From contig CALLJS010000005.1 in NCBI GenBank assembly GCA_938050045.1, positions 1 to 64,000 on the forward strand: 64,000 nucleotides of DNA, given 5' to 3'. Positions 31,171 through 41,432 of the stretch are shown here, piece after piece. The number at the start of each line of letters is the position of its first letter. Position 1 is the stretch's first letter. The notes beneath the pieces were generated by a model. It was not told the origin of the DNA, did no database searches, and was given only the letters and a program-made list of their open reading frames with translations. A program made the translations under genes and the position numbers. The DNA is from an uncultured Sphingomonadaceae bacterium. GTDB taxonomy: Bacteria; Pseudomonadota; Alphaproteobacteria; Sphingomonadales; Sphingomonadaceae.

Positions 31171-31194
31171 AGGGGGCTTCATGCCTCCTTTTTT
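31171..31194 (+). terminator. Intrinsic terminator of the alginate operon
   Basis: agggggcttcatgcctccttttttt: GC-rich stem followed by T-tract 25 bp after the SDR stop. Confidence 0.75.
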
Positions 31195-31277
31195 ATGTCT
31201 ATCAGAGACATTGTTAGCCCTATTTGACTCAGGGGTGAAATATCATCATATTGCTGATATATTGAAAGGCAAAAGCT

Positions 31278-31817
31278 ATGAAATATAGTGTTGCAATTCT
31301 TCTCGCATTGACGCTTATTTTCGGGGGATGGTATGCGGCATCGCCTTATTATTCGCTCTCTGGATTGCGCGATGCGGCGGCGGCGGGCGATGTTGATGGT
31401 ATAGAAAATCATGTGAATTTTCCTGCGCTGCGTAATTCTATCAAAAGCGAATTTAAGTCCAAGTTGAATGCGCAAGCCGCGCGCAATCCTTTTATAGAGG
31501 CAGCGGGGATAGCGCTGGCAGATCGCATCATGGATGAGATGCTCGATAATATGATGACGCCAGATGGAATCGCTCAGATGGTAAAAATAACAAAAGATAC
31601 AACAGAGCAAAGAGGAAATCTTGTTGCTAAAGAAGGTCAAAATAGAGCCAATGGTAAATATGATGCGTGGGCGATTGAGCGCGTTAGTCTCTCCGAGTTT
31701 CGCCTGTCCAACCCCAATGATGATAAAAGCCCCATACTGATATTTCAGCGCGATGGATTGGGGTGGAAATTATCCGCTGTCGATATGACGGCTGTGGATT
31801 TGATGGGTTTGAGATGA
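31278..31817 (+). CDS. DUF2939-type protein
   Basis: N-terminal TM then YYSLSGLRDAAAAGDVDGIENHVNFPALRNSIKSEF, characteristic of DUF2939. Confidence 0.8.
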   Translation: MKYSVAILLALTLIFGGWYAASPYYSLSGLRDAAAAGDVDGIENHVNFPALRNSIKSEFKSKLNAQAARNPFIEAAGIALADRIMDEMLDNMMTPDGIAQMVKITKDTTEQRGNLVAKEGQNRANGKYDAWAIERVSLSEFRLSNPNDDKSPILIFQRDGLGWKLSAVDMTAVDLMGLR

Positions 31818-31827
31818 AATTGGGAGA

Positions 31828-31919
31828 TGGAGGACACGGAGGGATTCGAACCCTCGAAGGACCGTGAGGCCCTTGTCTCCTTAGCAAGGAGGTGGTTTCA
31901 GCCGCTCACCCACGTGTCC
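31828..31919 (-). tRNA. tRNA-Ser (anticodon GCT)
   Basis: Reverse strand GGACACGTGGGTGAGCGGCTGAAACCACCTCCTTGCTAAGGAGACAAGGGCCTCACGGTCCTTCGAGGGTTCGAATCCCTCCGTGTCCTCCA; 7-bp acceptor, long variable arm, GGTTCGAATCC T-arm, encoded CCA. Confidence 0.93.
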
Positions 31920-32283
31920 ACGCGCATATTGGCTAAGCAGGCCGTATAGCGAGGCTTGACCTAAGCTGCAATAATATATTCGCATCAAAGATAAAATTTC
32001 CGTGACTTTGATGGAATAGTGCAATTTTGGTGCGGTTTCATGCGTTAAAATAGGGGTTTATTTTCATTCAAACCCGCTGCTTAATCTTAGAATCAACGCC
32101 AATGTCTGGGAAAAACAGCAAAATGATTCGTTTGAACGCGAATAAGACTCATTCTGCCGCCCGTTCATTGTAGAGCGTTCCACTCTGCGCGTATTTTCAC
32201 AAAGTTTGTGGTAAGAGATACTCTATTTTCTGATGAGAAAATTTTGAATCTAATAAAACCATGGCTTTATTGAGGGAAATATA

Positions 32284-33150
32284 ATGGCCAAATCAGCTTT
32301 AGCAAAATTCATGCTCATCCTCTCGGCATTAGGATTAGCGGCGACACCTCTAAGCTCGTCGCTCGCGCAAGTTGAGCGAGTTGACCCCAATGATGTAATT
32401 GGAAAAGCCCCCGATGAGAATGAATTGCCATCAAAAGCGGACGTACAAGCTCAAGCAAAAGAGAAATTGCCATCGAAAGATGAGATAAGCAGCTTGCCCA
32501 ATAAGGAGCTTGCTGGCGCGCATACGCCAGAATTAAGCACAGCGGGCCAAAGCACAGCCGATACAAATACGCCTAATTCAACTACGTCAGATTCAACTAC
32601 GCCAGATTCAACTACGTCAGATTCAGGCGCAGCCGCCGCAGACCCAATTGGTGACGCGCAGCGCTCTACCACCTATCAACAAGATGATGTATTGGCGGCG
32701 GCGACAGGCGTATTTGGTAAAGGCGCTAAGGGTTTAGCAAGCATCGTTCAAGATATTTTCAAAAAACAAGGCGAGCCCAATGGTTATATTATCGGCCGTG
32801 AGGGCGGGGGGGCGTTGGTTTTTGGTTTACGCTATGGTTCGGGTACATTATTTCATAAAATAGAAGGGGAACGTCCCGTTTATTGGAACGGCCCATCGAT
32901 TGGCTTTGATGCAGGGGCTAATGCGGGAAGCACATTTGTATTGGTTTATAACCTCTATGATAGCGAAGATTTATATCGCCGCTATCCTGCGGGTGAAGGT
33001 GCGGCCTATTTGATTGGCGGATTTAACGCGAGCTATTTAAGGCGCGGCGATGTGGTGCTCATTCCTATTCGTTTGGGTGTGGGTGCGCGGCTTGGTATCA
33101 ATGCGGGCTATATGAAATTCCGCAAGAAACGCAAAATATTACCGTTTTAA
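32284..33150 (+). CDS. DUF1134/EipA-like envelope protein
   Basis: Signal peptide; C-terminal domain NGYIIGREGGGALVFGLRYGSGTLFHKIEGERPVYWNGPSIGFDAGANAGSTFVLVYNL typical of DUF1134. Confidence 0.85.
   Translation: MAKSALAKFMLILSALGLAATPLSSSLAQVERVDPNDVIGKAPDENELPSKADVQAQAKEKLPSKDEISSLPNKELAGAHTPELSTAGQSTADTNTPNSTTSDSTTPDSTTSDSGAAAADPIGDAQRSTTYQQDDVLAAATGVFGKGAKGLASIVQDIFKKQGEPNGYIIGREGGGALVFGLRYGSGTLFHKIEGERPVYWNGPSIGFDAGANAGSTFVLVYNLYDSEDLYRRYPAGEGAAYLIGGFNASYLRRGDVVLIPIRLGVGARLGINAGYMKFRKKRKILPF
32575..32625 (+). repeat. 15-bp in-frame tandem repeat within EipA-like gene
   Basis: aattcaactacgtca / gattcaactacgcca / gattcaactacgtca / gattca encoding a Ser/Thr/Asp-rich linker. Confidence 0.85.
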
Positions 33151-33212
33151 TTTATAATAAAAGAGGGCTTTGGCTTCGTTTTATTATTCGCTATGGTGGT
33201 TATACAAGGCGA

Positions 33213-33827
33213 TTAAGATGCTTTTACCGCCATCATGCGTTTCATATAGCGGGCTAACACATCTATTTCCAGATTGACGCTATCGCCGCTTTGGGCATGA
33301 GCTAATGTTGTAACCTCTGCGGTATGCGGGATGATGTTGAGCGTAAAAGAGCAGCCACCATCACCGTCTTTCACCGCGTTCACCGTTAATGAAATGCCAT
33401 TAATGGTGATAGAGCCTTTGGGCGCGATAAAAGGCGCAATTTCTGGCGGTGCTTTTATCGTGAGCGCCCATGATCCGCCGATATTTGCATAGTGGCTGAT
33501 GGTACCGACGCCATCAACATGCCCCGACACAATATGACCGCCAAGTTCATCACCGACTTTTAAGGATCGCTCTAGGTTGAGCTTTGCCCCCATGTGCCAT
33601 TGATCGGCGGTGCAATTGATAGTCTCTTGGGATATGTCCACCGAAAAATAATTTTGGCCCGCATCATTTCCTTTGTCGACCACCGTTAAACATACGCCGC
33701 TGCAGGCTATAGACGCGCCAATGTCAACGCTGCTCATATCATAGCCACATTGAATCTTTATGTGCATATCGCCGTGATTTTCTATAGCAGATATAGTGCC
33801 AATATCGGTGATTATTCCAGTGAACAT
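33213..33827 (-). CDS. ribE: Riboflavin synthase alpha chain
   Basis: MFTGIITDIGTI; internal duplication with IACSGVCLTV and GSITINGISLTVN. Confidence 0.95.
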   Translation of the reverse strand: MFTGIITDIGTISAIENHGDMHIKIQCGYDMSSVDIGASIACSGVCLTVVDKGNDAGQNYFSVDISQETINCTADQWHMGAKLNLERSLKVGDELGGHIVSGHVDGVGTISHYANIGGSWALTIKAPPEIAPFIAPKGSITINGISLTVNAVKDGDGGCSFTLNIIPHTAEVTTLAHAQSGDSVNLEIDVLARYMKRMMAVKAS

Positions 33828-33850
33828 TTTATATCCTTATCTTTGGCGGT

Positions 33851-34825
33851 TTATACGAGGCGACGTTCATATATTTCTAAACTATCTTTGCCGAGTGACA
33901 GCCTTTTTTGCAATTGCCAAATATCATGGGCATCCTCTAGCTGCTCTAAACCATAATCATTCAAACAAGATCTTCCGCCCAATATTATTGGCGCGCGATA
34001 GAGCAAAATTCTATCGACCATCTCAGCACGCAGCAATGCAGTAGCGGTTTGTGCGCCGCCTTCTACCAACAGGCTATTATGTGGGATTTTGCTTATATCC
34101 TCGATATTTGTAAGGCTTTCCCAGCCCGATGTAGCAGGCGATGACCCTAATTGATAGCGCATGGGAGAGCGACCTTCTAATCCCTCTAAGCGCACATCAA
34201 GGCGCGGCTTATCTGCTTTTAGCGTACCTCTGCCGACCAATATGGCGTCATGATGCGCCCGCTGCAAATGCCCGTGATTGCGAGCAATTATACCCGTTAT
34301 CCATTGGCTAGTGCCATTTTGTAGCGCGATAGAGCCATCCAATGATATGGCGAGTTTTAGAGTGATGTACGGACGGCCATGCTCGCTGCGCATCAAAAAG
34401 GCTGCCATAGCTATCCGCGCTTTTGCAGAGCCTATGCCATTTATCACCTCAATGCCTGCGGATTTAATTTTTGCAAAGCCTTGCCCATTGGTGCGCGGAT
34501 CAGGATCTTGAATTGCGCATATGACGCGCTTAGGTTTGGCATTAATTATCGATGTTGCGCAGCTTGGGCCGCGATTGCTTGTATGGGCACAGGGTTCTAA
34601 TGTGCTATAGATAACAGCGTCTTTGGCTTTTTCTCCTGCCATTTTTAATGCCATTGCTTCGGCGTGTGGGCGGCCTGAATTTTGTGTCCAGCCGCGCCCA
34701 ACTATCTGGCTGTCTCTGACAATGACGCAGCCGACATTGGGGTTTGGGCCGCTGTTGCCGCGTGCACGATATGATAATGCAATCGCCATTGCCATATAAT
34801 CTTCATGCGCTCTGACGTCGCCCAT
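33851..34825 (-). CDS. ribD: Bifunctional riboflavin deaminase/reductase
   Basis: GRPHAEAMAL, YSTLEPCAHTSNRGPSCATSII, reductase domain RPYITLKLAISLDGSIAL, LLVEGGAQTATALL. Confidence 0.95.
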   Translation of the reverse strand: MGDVRAHEDYMAMAIALSYRARGNSGPNPNVGCVIVRDSQIVGRGWTQNSGRPHAEAMALKMAGEKAKDAVIYSTLEPCAHTSNRGPSCATSIINAKPKRVICAIQDPDPRTNGQGFAKIKSAGIEVINGIGSAKARIAMAAFLMRSEHGRPYITLKLAISLDGSIALQNGTSQWITGIIARNHGHLQRAHHDAILVGRGTLKADKPRLDVRLEGLEGRSPMRYQLGSSPATSGWESLTNIEDISKIPHNSLLVEGGAQTATALLRAEMVDRILLYRAPIILGGRSCLNDYGLEQLEDAHDIWQLQKRLSLGKDSLEIYERRLV

Positions 34826-34827
34826 GA

Positions 34828-35310
34828 TTATTGCGCACTATCGTTGAATAATTCTTCGATGCGTGCATCTTTGCGCTCTAATTCTTTTTGACGTTCGGTA
34901 GCATTATCTCTGATTTGTTTTTCCAAGGCCGCTCTTTTTTGGGCCACTTTTTCACGAGCAGCAGCGGTTTCTCTGTCGATCTTGTCAACATCAATCCCCG
35001 ATGCACGGCCGAGTGCTATATATTTTTGACGTCTTTCTTCTAACAATGCTTCGCGCAGGCGCAGCCTAGCCTCTCTATCGGCGACAATGTCTTGATAATT
35101 GCGGCTCTTATCCCAGCTTTCGAAATAAAATATCTCTGGCGGAGGCGGTTTGTTGAGGCGTTCTTGATCCAAAAAAAACATCGTTATGATTAACAGCGGG
35201 GGGACAGCAGCGGCCAGAAAGAACAGGGCTTTATAATCCTGTTTTGCGCGCAATACGCCCATCAAATCGCCAAATGCGCCGCGCGGGGATATGTTTTTTG
35301 CAAAAGACAT
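34828..35310 (-). CDS. Hypothetical protein, one TM plus charged coiled-coil tail
   Basis: 160 aa; TM ALFFLAAAVPPLLIITMFF; coiled-coil REKVAQKRAALEKQIRDNATERQKELERK. Confidence 0.65.
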   Translation of the reverse strand: MSFAKNISPRGAFGDLMGVLRAKQDYKALFFLAAAVPPLLIITMFFLDQERLNKPPPPEIFYFESWDKSRNYQDIVADREARLRLREALLEERRQKYIALGRASGIDVDKIDRETAAAREKVAQKRAALEKQIRDNATERQKELERKDARIEELFNDSAQ

Positions 35311-35347
35311 GATGCGTTAATAGTTTGCTAGTGCTGTGATTGCCAGA

Positions 35348-35422
35348 GATAAATGGTATTGATAAATGGTATTGATAAATGGTTTTGATAAATAGTTTTG
35401 ATAAATAGTTTTGATAAATAAG
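35348..35422. repeat. 13-bp tandem repeat array
   Basis: GATAAATGGTATT x2, GATAAATGGTTTT, GATAAATAGTTTT x2, GATAAATAAG. Confidence 0.95.
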
Positions 35423-35450
35423 ATCTAATCCCACCGAGTATGAAATATTA

Positions 35451-36134
35451 TCAATTTATATTGAAGGAAACGGTTATCGTCTGCCATTGTTCAACAGGCT
35501 GGCCGTCACGCATTGCGGGAATGAACCGCCATTTTCGTAACGCTTGCTTTTCCGCAGCCGCCGCAAAACGTGGGTGCGATGCAGATAAAATTTTGACCGA
35601 TTTTACCCGCCCATCGGTTCCGATCAAAAAGCTTAACCTTACTTTGCCTTCAATCTCTTGGCGCAATAAAGTTCCAGGGTAGATAGGTTGAAAGCGGCCC
35701 GCATATTTAGGATCTTTTTGCGCTCCAATGAATATGGGGCCTTGGATAATGGGTGCGATAATGGGCTCTATTACTGGGCTAATCGGCGCAGGAAAATCGG
35801 ATATTATATTTTCTCCACTTGCCGTCCCGCTAGCAGCCGTGTTCGCCCTTCTATCGACCGCATCTGCAATATAGCGATAATTTTGCACTGGCGGAGAAAT
35901 TGGTGGCTCTGGAACCGTTACGGGTGGTATTTGCGGCGTTATGTCGGGTTTAATGATTTTGGGGGGTTTTTCAGTAGGGATATTAAACACAGTTGTGCCA
36001 CCTCCCTCTGGAATAGGCTCGGCCACATGATTGGTGAGCATTAATCCTGCGACAAGCAATCCATTGATAATGAATGCTCCGCCGATGCTGCTTTGTTTTT
36101 GTAACCATGTTGGTTGTTGATTGGCATAACTCAT
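35451..36134 (-). CDS. TonB-like energy transducer protein
   Basis: TM near N-terminus, Pro-rich linker PPKIIKPDITPQIPPVTVPEPPISPP, C-terminal domain YPGTLLRQEIEGKVRLSFLIGTDGRVKSVKILSASHPRF. Confidence 0.88.
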   Translation of the reverse strand: MSYANQQPTWLQKQSSIGGAFIINGLLVAGLMLTNHVAEPIPEGGGTTVFNIPTEKPPKIIKPDITPQIPPVTVPEPPISPPVQNYRYIADAVDRRANTAASGTASGENIISDFPAPISPVIEPIIAPIIQGPIFIGAQKDPKYAGRFQPIYPGTLLRQEIEGKVRLSFLIGTDGRVKSVKILSASHPRFAAAAEKQALRKWRFIPAMRDGQPVEQWQTITVSFNIN

Positions 36135-36342
36135 AATTTCTCTCCTTTATTTCAGAAGTCTGAATTTCCAGCATTCTCTCACGCTGCCGTCTCATGCAAA
36201 AGGTTGTATAAGTATATACGTTATAACATAACATTTAACAAATTACAAATGACTTACTCCAATTACAAATGATGATGATGCCAAACAGTTTGATGGACAT
36301 CCACATACATGATGAATTGTCGAGCTTATAAAAAACTAATCA

Positions 36343-38007
36343 TTAATTAGAGCGAAATGCATTGGTGATCGGATAGCGCCGATCGCGGCCAAAGTTGCGG
36401 CGACCAAGCTTGACGCCTGGCGGTGCTTGGCGGCGTTTATATTCGGCAATATAGAGCAATCGCTCAATGCGCTCCACAAGGGCGCGTTCAAATCCGCGTG
36501 CCACCAAATCGTCGATGCTGCCTTCTTCCTCTACCAATGTGTAGAGGATAGCATCCAGTTCTTCATAAGGGGGCAAGCTATCGCTGTCTTTTTGGTCATC
36601 GCGTAATTCGGCACTGGGTGGTTTTTCAATCACATTCATCGGCATCACAGGGCCATCGGGGCCAAGACCCAAAGACGGTTTGTTGGCATTGCGCCAACGC
36701 GATAGTGCAAATACGGTCAGCTTATAGGCATCTTTTAACACCGAATATCCGCCCGCCATATCGCCATAGATGGTGGCATAGCCGACCGACATTTCGCTCT
36801 TATTGCCCGTGGTGAGCAGCATATGACCAAATTTGTTAGATAGCGCCATCAGCGTAACGCCTCTAATACGGCTTTGAATATTTTCCTCGGTAGTATCAGG
36901 CTCTTGGCCTTCAAAATAATCCAATAGCATAGCGTCAAAGGCTGTGACAGCAGGCTTGATGGTGATAGTATCAAGCTTACAGCCAAGCATCTTTGCGCAG
37001 CCCTGGGCATCATTTAAGCTTTCATCGCCAGTATAGCGGCTGGGCAGCATAACGCACCAAACGCGATCTGCACCGAGCGCGTCAACGGCAACGGCGGCGG
37101 ATAATGCGCTATCTATGCCGCCCGATAACCCCAATATAACGCCAGGAAATCCATTGCGGTTCACATAGTCGCGCAATCCAACAATCATCGCATTATATAT
37201 ATCGGCAGGATGTTCATTCCATGCGCTGACTTCTCCGCTATCACAGAACCAAGCATCTTGATTTTTGCGCCATTTGGTGATGCGCAAATGCTCTTGCCAA
37301 TCGGGTAATTGATGGGCGGTGCTGCCATCTGCGTTGAGGATGAAAGAGCAACCATCAAACACCAATTCATCTTGGCCGCCAACGCGGTTCAGAAATATCA
37401 TGGGCAGAGCATTTTCGGATATGCGCGCGGCAGCTATCTGGGACTGGCGCCGATCATCTTTATCAATTTCATAGGGGCTGCCATGCGGGGCGATTAATAT
37501 ATTCGCGCCGCGTGATTTAAGATGGGCACAAACGGTGGGAAACCAAATATCCTCACAAATTGGAACGCCTATTTTGACGCCGTGAAATTCTATGGGTTTT
37601 GGCAGCGGGCCAGATTTGAACAATCTTTTTTCATCGAATGTACCATAATTGGGCAGCTCATATTTATAGCGGATATGGGCTATTTTGCCGCCATCTAACA
37701 GGGCTATACCATTGTAAAGATTGCCTTCATCCAAAAACACACTGCCGACCAACATCGCAGGGCCGTTTTCACTGGCCTCTGCCATACGTGTTAATTCGGC
37801 GGTTGCGCGTTGTACAAATATGGGTTTTAATACTAAATCTTCGGGCGGGTATCCGACTAATTGCAATTCAGGATAGACAATCAAATCAACCGATGGATCT
37901 TGCGCTATGGCCTTATCGCGCCATGCGAGCATGGCATCGGCATTGGCGGTTAAATCACCGACCCGCTGGTTTAATTGGGCCATGGCTATGGTTATTATCT
38001 TGCTCAT
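36343..38007 (-). CDS. nadE: Glutamine-dependent NAD+ synthetase
   Basis: N-terminal nitrilase/amidase domain (YPELQLVGYPPEDLV, VPICEDIWFP) plus LGLSGGIDSALSAAVAVDALG synthetase domain. Confidence 0.95.
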   Translation of the reverse strand: MSKIITIAMAQLNQRVGDLTANADAMLAWRDKAIAQDPSVDLIVYPELQLVGYPPEDLVLKPIFVQRATAELTRMAEASENGPAMLVGSVFLDEGNLYNGIALLDGGKIAHIRYKYELPNYGTFDEKRLFKSGPLPKPIEFHGVKIGVPICEDIWFPTVCAHLKSRGANILIAPHGSPYEIDKDDRRQSQIAAARISENALPMIFLNRVGGQDELVFDGCSFILNADGSTAHQLPDWQEHLRITKWRKNQDAWFCDSGEVSAWNEHPADIYNAMIVGLRDYVNRNGFPGVILGLSGGIDSALSAAVAVDALGADRVWCVMLPSRYTGDESLNDAQGCAKMLGCKLDTITIKPAVTAFDAMLLDYFEGQEPDTTEENIQSRIRGVTLMALSNKFGHMLLTTGNKSEMSVGYATIYGDMAGGYSVLKDAYKLTVFALSRWRNANKPSLGLGPDGPVMPMNVIEKPPSAELRDDQKDSDSLPPYEELDAILYTLVEEEGSIDDLVARGFERALVERIERLLYIAEYKRRQAPPGVKLGRRNFGRDRRYPITNAFRSN

Positions 38008-38049
38008 AGCTTCTAATAGGCGCGGCCTATGATGGCGGCAAGAGGCTAT

Positions 38050-38592
38050 TCAACCAAAAGCTAAAATATGCAGGATGCGTCCAGGAAGAAATGCAAAGCC
38101 ACCAGCGATTAATGACCCGATATAGAGGCCTTGCATGGCGCTATAATGTCGCTTAACATTGCCGTGTTTTACCGACCATATAGCCAGTGGTACCGATATA
38201 AAGGTTACGAGCGTAAATATATGAATGAAGCTAAAACCAGTTCCTGCTATTCCATTCCCTGGGGAACCAATCCATATTGTCGCTGCGGCTGTAATGAGCA
38301 TCAAACAGCACCATATTTTGCCGAGCATCTTATGCAGCGCATCTCCTTTTTTGGCCCATAAAATATACCCTCCGAGAGGTATTGCTGGTAATATAGTTGC
38401 TATATGGATTATGACAGAGATTGTCATGCGCTCGGATAATGTTTGCGCAGAGCTGCTGCTGGTTGCAAAGCCGCCAGAATTAGCACTTAATATAGCAAGC
38501 ACCATAGTGATAATAATCGTGGCTGCGATGGATATGAAGATCATCGTCTTGCTGTTTGCTTTGGCAGAATTTTCATTTTTCATTTCATTCAT
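38050..38592 (-). CDS. DUF2306-like membrane protein
   Basis: HIATILPAIPLGGYILWAKKGDALHKMLGKIWCCLMLITAAATIWI; HxxxG/HK pattern and four TMs. Confidence 0.75.
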   Translation of the reverse strand: MNEMKNENSAKANSKTMIFISIAATIIITMVLAILSANSGGFATSSSSAQTLSERMTISVIIHIATILPAIPLGGYILWAKKGDALHKMLGKIWCCLMLITAAATIWIGSPGNGIAGTGFSFIHIFTLVTFISVPLAIWSVKHGNVKRHYSAMQGLYIGSLIAGGFAFLPGRILHILAFG

Positions 38593-38730
38593 CCTATAAT
38601 ATTTAACTCAGATTAAAATTGAAAGAATAAGGCCATTGCTTCAAATGGATTTGCGCAAGCCAGTAATTTATTGCGTGAAATTGCCGATTATTCTGTCTAA
38701 TATCAGTTCACGAAGCGTGAAAGTGGGAGC

Positions 38731-39525
38731 TTGCTCATCAATAATTATAGTCAAATGCATTGGAGCAAAAAAATCGCGGTCGAGATATTGGTTGTGATTT
38801 TAATCGGGCTAGTCATGGCATTTTTGGGCCCCTTTGGGACTTATGCAATGCCCAGCGGATTGCGCATAGCATATTGGATGGTTTTTGGAATCGTTGGCTA
38901 TCTGCTGTTTCGACCAATGGCTATTATGGCGCACGGGCTTCGGGATATTATTCCAATGCCAATTTGGGCTGCGGAATTATTGGGGTGTATGCTGGCTGGC
39001 ATTCCATTTAGTTTTCTTGTCGCCTTTATGATAGCGGGAATGCAATGGGATTGGGTAATAATAATGCGCCACTATGGACTGCTCTATGTTCAATGCAGCG
39101 CATTGGGGTTTGGCATATATTTGTTCATGCGCGTCATTTTTGATCGCATAGAGAAGGATGAAACAATCATGCCAGATACGCGAGAGGATCAAGCAACGCC
39201 CTCTCAATCCGCCTTGCATGAATATTTACCTGCGGATTTCCCCAAACAAATAGATGCGCTGCAATCGGAAGATCATTATATTCATGTCTATGCCCATGAT
39301 GCGTGCGGCGTTCGTAAAGAAATGATTCTGATGCGCCTATCCGATGCGATTAATTTCCTGAATGGCGATGGTTTTCAAACGCATAGAAGTTGGTGGATAG
39401 CGCGTCATGCCGCCACCGATTATTCGCGCGATGGCCGAAAACATTATTTCACTTTGCAAAATGGTCAAAAAATTCCTATTTCACAAGCTAATATAGCCGC
39501 GCTCAAGCAAGCCGAAATGATATAA
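38731..39525 (+). CDS. LytTR-family DNA-binding protein with N-terminal TM region
   Basis: LQSEDHYIHVYAHD...EMILMRLSDAINFLNGDGFQTHRSWWIARHAATDYSRDGRKHYFTLQNGQKIPISQANIAALK; four TMs upstream. Start may be TTG 38731 or ATG 38755. Confidence 0.88.
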   Translation: MLINNYSQMHWSKKIAVEILVVILIGLVMAFLGPFGTYAMPSGLRIAYWMVFGIVGYLLFRPMAIMAHGLRDIIPMPIWAAELLGCMLAGIPFSFLVAFMIAGMQWDWVIIMRHYGLLYVQCSALGFGIYLFMRVIFDRIEKDETIMPDTREDQATPSQSALHEYLPADFPKQIDALQSEDHYIHVYAHDACGVRKEMILMRLSDAINFLNGDGFQTHRSWWIARHAATDYSRDGRKHYFTLQNGQKIPISQANIAALKQAEMI

Positions 39526-39633
39526 TATAGCTTTGAAATTGGTCTGGCAAAAAAGTTGTGGAATTTTTAGGAAAGAGTCTTTCGGAAATTAAATTTAGCC
39601 GCTAAGTGTCAATATTAAATAGAGGTAAAATTT

Positions 39634-40569
39634 ATGAAAATCGTATCTGGCAATAGTAATTTGCCGCTTGCTCGGGCCATTGCGGGTTATTTGGAATTAC
39701 CCTTAACCAATGCCAGCGTTCGCCGCTTTGCCGATGATGAGATCTTCATTGAGATTCATGAAAATGTGCGCGGCGAAGATGTGTTCGTGGTGCAGCCCAC
39801 CAACCATCCCGCCAATGATAATTTGATGGAACTTCTTATCATGATTGATGCGTTGAAACGTGCATCAGCCAAACGTATTACGGCGGTTATCCCCTATTTT
39901 GGCTATGCTCGCCAAGACAGAAAACCTGGGCCGCGCACCCCGATTTCGGCAAAATTGGTGGCCAATTTGATTACCGAAGCTGGTGCAGATCGCGTACTTT
40001 CGGTTGATTTGCATGCAGGGCAGATACAGGGGTTTTTTGATATTCCCACCGACAATCTTTACGGCGCACCCGTGATGAGCGCGGATATATTATCGCGTTA
40101 TGGCAGCCAAGAATTGATGGTTATTTCGCCAGATGTCGGCGGGGTTGTGCGCGCCCGTGCTTTGGCCAAGCGGCTTGATAATGCGCCCTTGGCTATCGTT
40201 GATAAACGCCGCGAAAAAGCAGGCGAATCCGAAGTGATGAATATCATTGGTGATGTTGATGGACGTTTTTGCATCTTAATCGATGATATTGTCGATAGCG
40301 GCGGCACATTGTGCAATGCGGCCGATGCGCTGCTGGCCAAAGGGGCATCCGATGTGGTGGCCTATTGTACGCATGGGGTGTTATCGGGCAGCGCAGCCGA
40401 TAGAATTGTAAAATCATCGCTCAAAGAATTGGTCATTACCGATAGTATAAAGCCCACCGAGGCTGTCGCTGCGGCACAAAATATTCGGCATCTGCCTATG
40501 GCGTCATTATTGGGTGAAGCCATTCGCCGTATCGCTGATGAAAGCAGCGTATCGAGCCTGTTTGATTAA
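39634..40569 (+). CDS. prs: Ribose-phosphate pyrophosphokinase
   Basis: [72 protein letters not shown]. Confidence 0.96.
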   Translation: MKIVSGNSNLPLARAIAGYLELPLTNASVRRFADDEIFIEIHENVRGEDVFVVQPTNHPANDNLMELLIMIDALKRASAKRITAVIPYFGYARQDRKPGPRTPISAKLVANLITEAGADRVLSVDLHAGQIQGFFDIPTDNLYGAPVMSADILSRYGSQELMVISPDVGGVVRARALAKRLDNAPLAIVDKRREKAGESEVMNIIGDVDGRFCILIDDIVDSGGTLCNAADALLAKGASDVVAYCTHGVLSGSAADRIVKSSLKELVITDSIKPTEAVAAAQNIRHLPMASLLGEAIRRIADESSVSSLFD

Positions 40570-40580
40570 TGGAGTATTAA

Positions 40581-41393
40581 ATGGATTTGGCGGACTATCT
40601 TTCTCGCATCGGCATCGAGTATCAACCCCGTGCTAATAAAGAAAATTTGGCCAAGGTTCAGCAGGCGCACCGCCTCGCCATACCCTTTGAGAATTTGGAT
40701 GTGCGATTGGGCCACGGCATCAGCGTCGATAATGATGCGATATTTGATAAGCTCGTCACGCAAAAACGCGGCGGATATTGTTTCGAACATAATGCACTGC
40801 TGCGCTGGGCATTGCGCGAAATAGGGTTTGATGTGCGCCCATTATTGGCGCGGGTCTGGCTGTTTGCCACCGAAACGCCGGCCAAAACGCACACGCTTAA
40901 TTTGGTGACGATCAATGGCGAAGAATGGTTTGCTGATGTTGGTTTTGGCAGCAGCTATTGCCCGCCCATGCCGTTGCACGAAGGCGCATGCATAAAAGGG
41001 AGAGATGGAGCCGAACATCGGCTTATCATTGACCAAAAACATTGTTGGATGCTGCAAATTAAATTAGCAGGGCAGAGCGAATTTAAGAATGAATTTAGCT
41101 TCACCTTAGATGAGGTTGCGGAGCTGGATTTGGCCATGTCAAACCATTGGACGGCGACATCGCCGCTCTCGCGTTTCCTAAAAAGCGTGATTGTTAATAT
41201 TTCAACCCACAAGGGTATGATAAATTTGAACAATGATGTTTTGAAAATTACCACGGGTGCCGCGCATGAGCAGCATAAATTACCCAATGAAACAGCGTTA
41301 CAAAATGCGTTGCGCGATTATTTTGGTATCGCAATGAGCCTAGAGGATGTCCAGGCGTTAAGAGCCTTTGAATGCGGCATTGGGTTAAATTAA
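40581..41393 (+). CDS. Arylamine N-acetyltransferase
   Basis: IPFENLDVRLG, KRGGYCFEHNALLRWALREIGF, THTLNLV...WFADVGFGS; Cys-His-Asp triad context. Confidence 0.93.
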   Translation: MDLADYLSRIGIEYQPRANKENLAKVQQAHRLAIPFENLDVRLGHGISVDNDAIFDKLVTQKRGGYCFEHNALLRWALREIGFDVRPLLARVWLFATETPAKTHTLNLVTINGEEWFADVGFGSSYCPPMPLHEGACIKGRDGAEHRLIIDQKHCWMLQIKLAGQSEFKNEFSFTLDEVAELDLAMSNHWTATSPLSRFLKSVIVNISTHKGMINLNNDVLKITTGAAHEQHKLPNETALQNALRDYFGIAMSLEDVQALRAFECGIGLN

Positions 41394-41432
41394 TCGCTGG
41401 CAATATATATAGTCTCATCATAAAAGAGCCGC

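Noticed and set aside
31684-31887. 67-aa minus-strand ORF
   Set aside because: Overlaps the tRNA-Ser gene and the DUF2939 gene end; its GLRIPPCPPS-like reading is tRNA sequence.
35348-35422. Possible CRISPR array
   Set aside because: Contiguous 13-bp units without spacers; a tandem repeat, not CRISPR. No cas genes seen anywhere in the window.
33180-36140. FMN riboswitch for the rib genes
   Set aside because: No RFN-like conserved sequence noticed upstream of ribD/ribE or the preceding gene.
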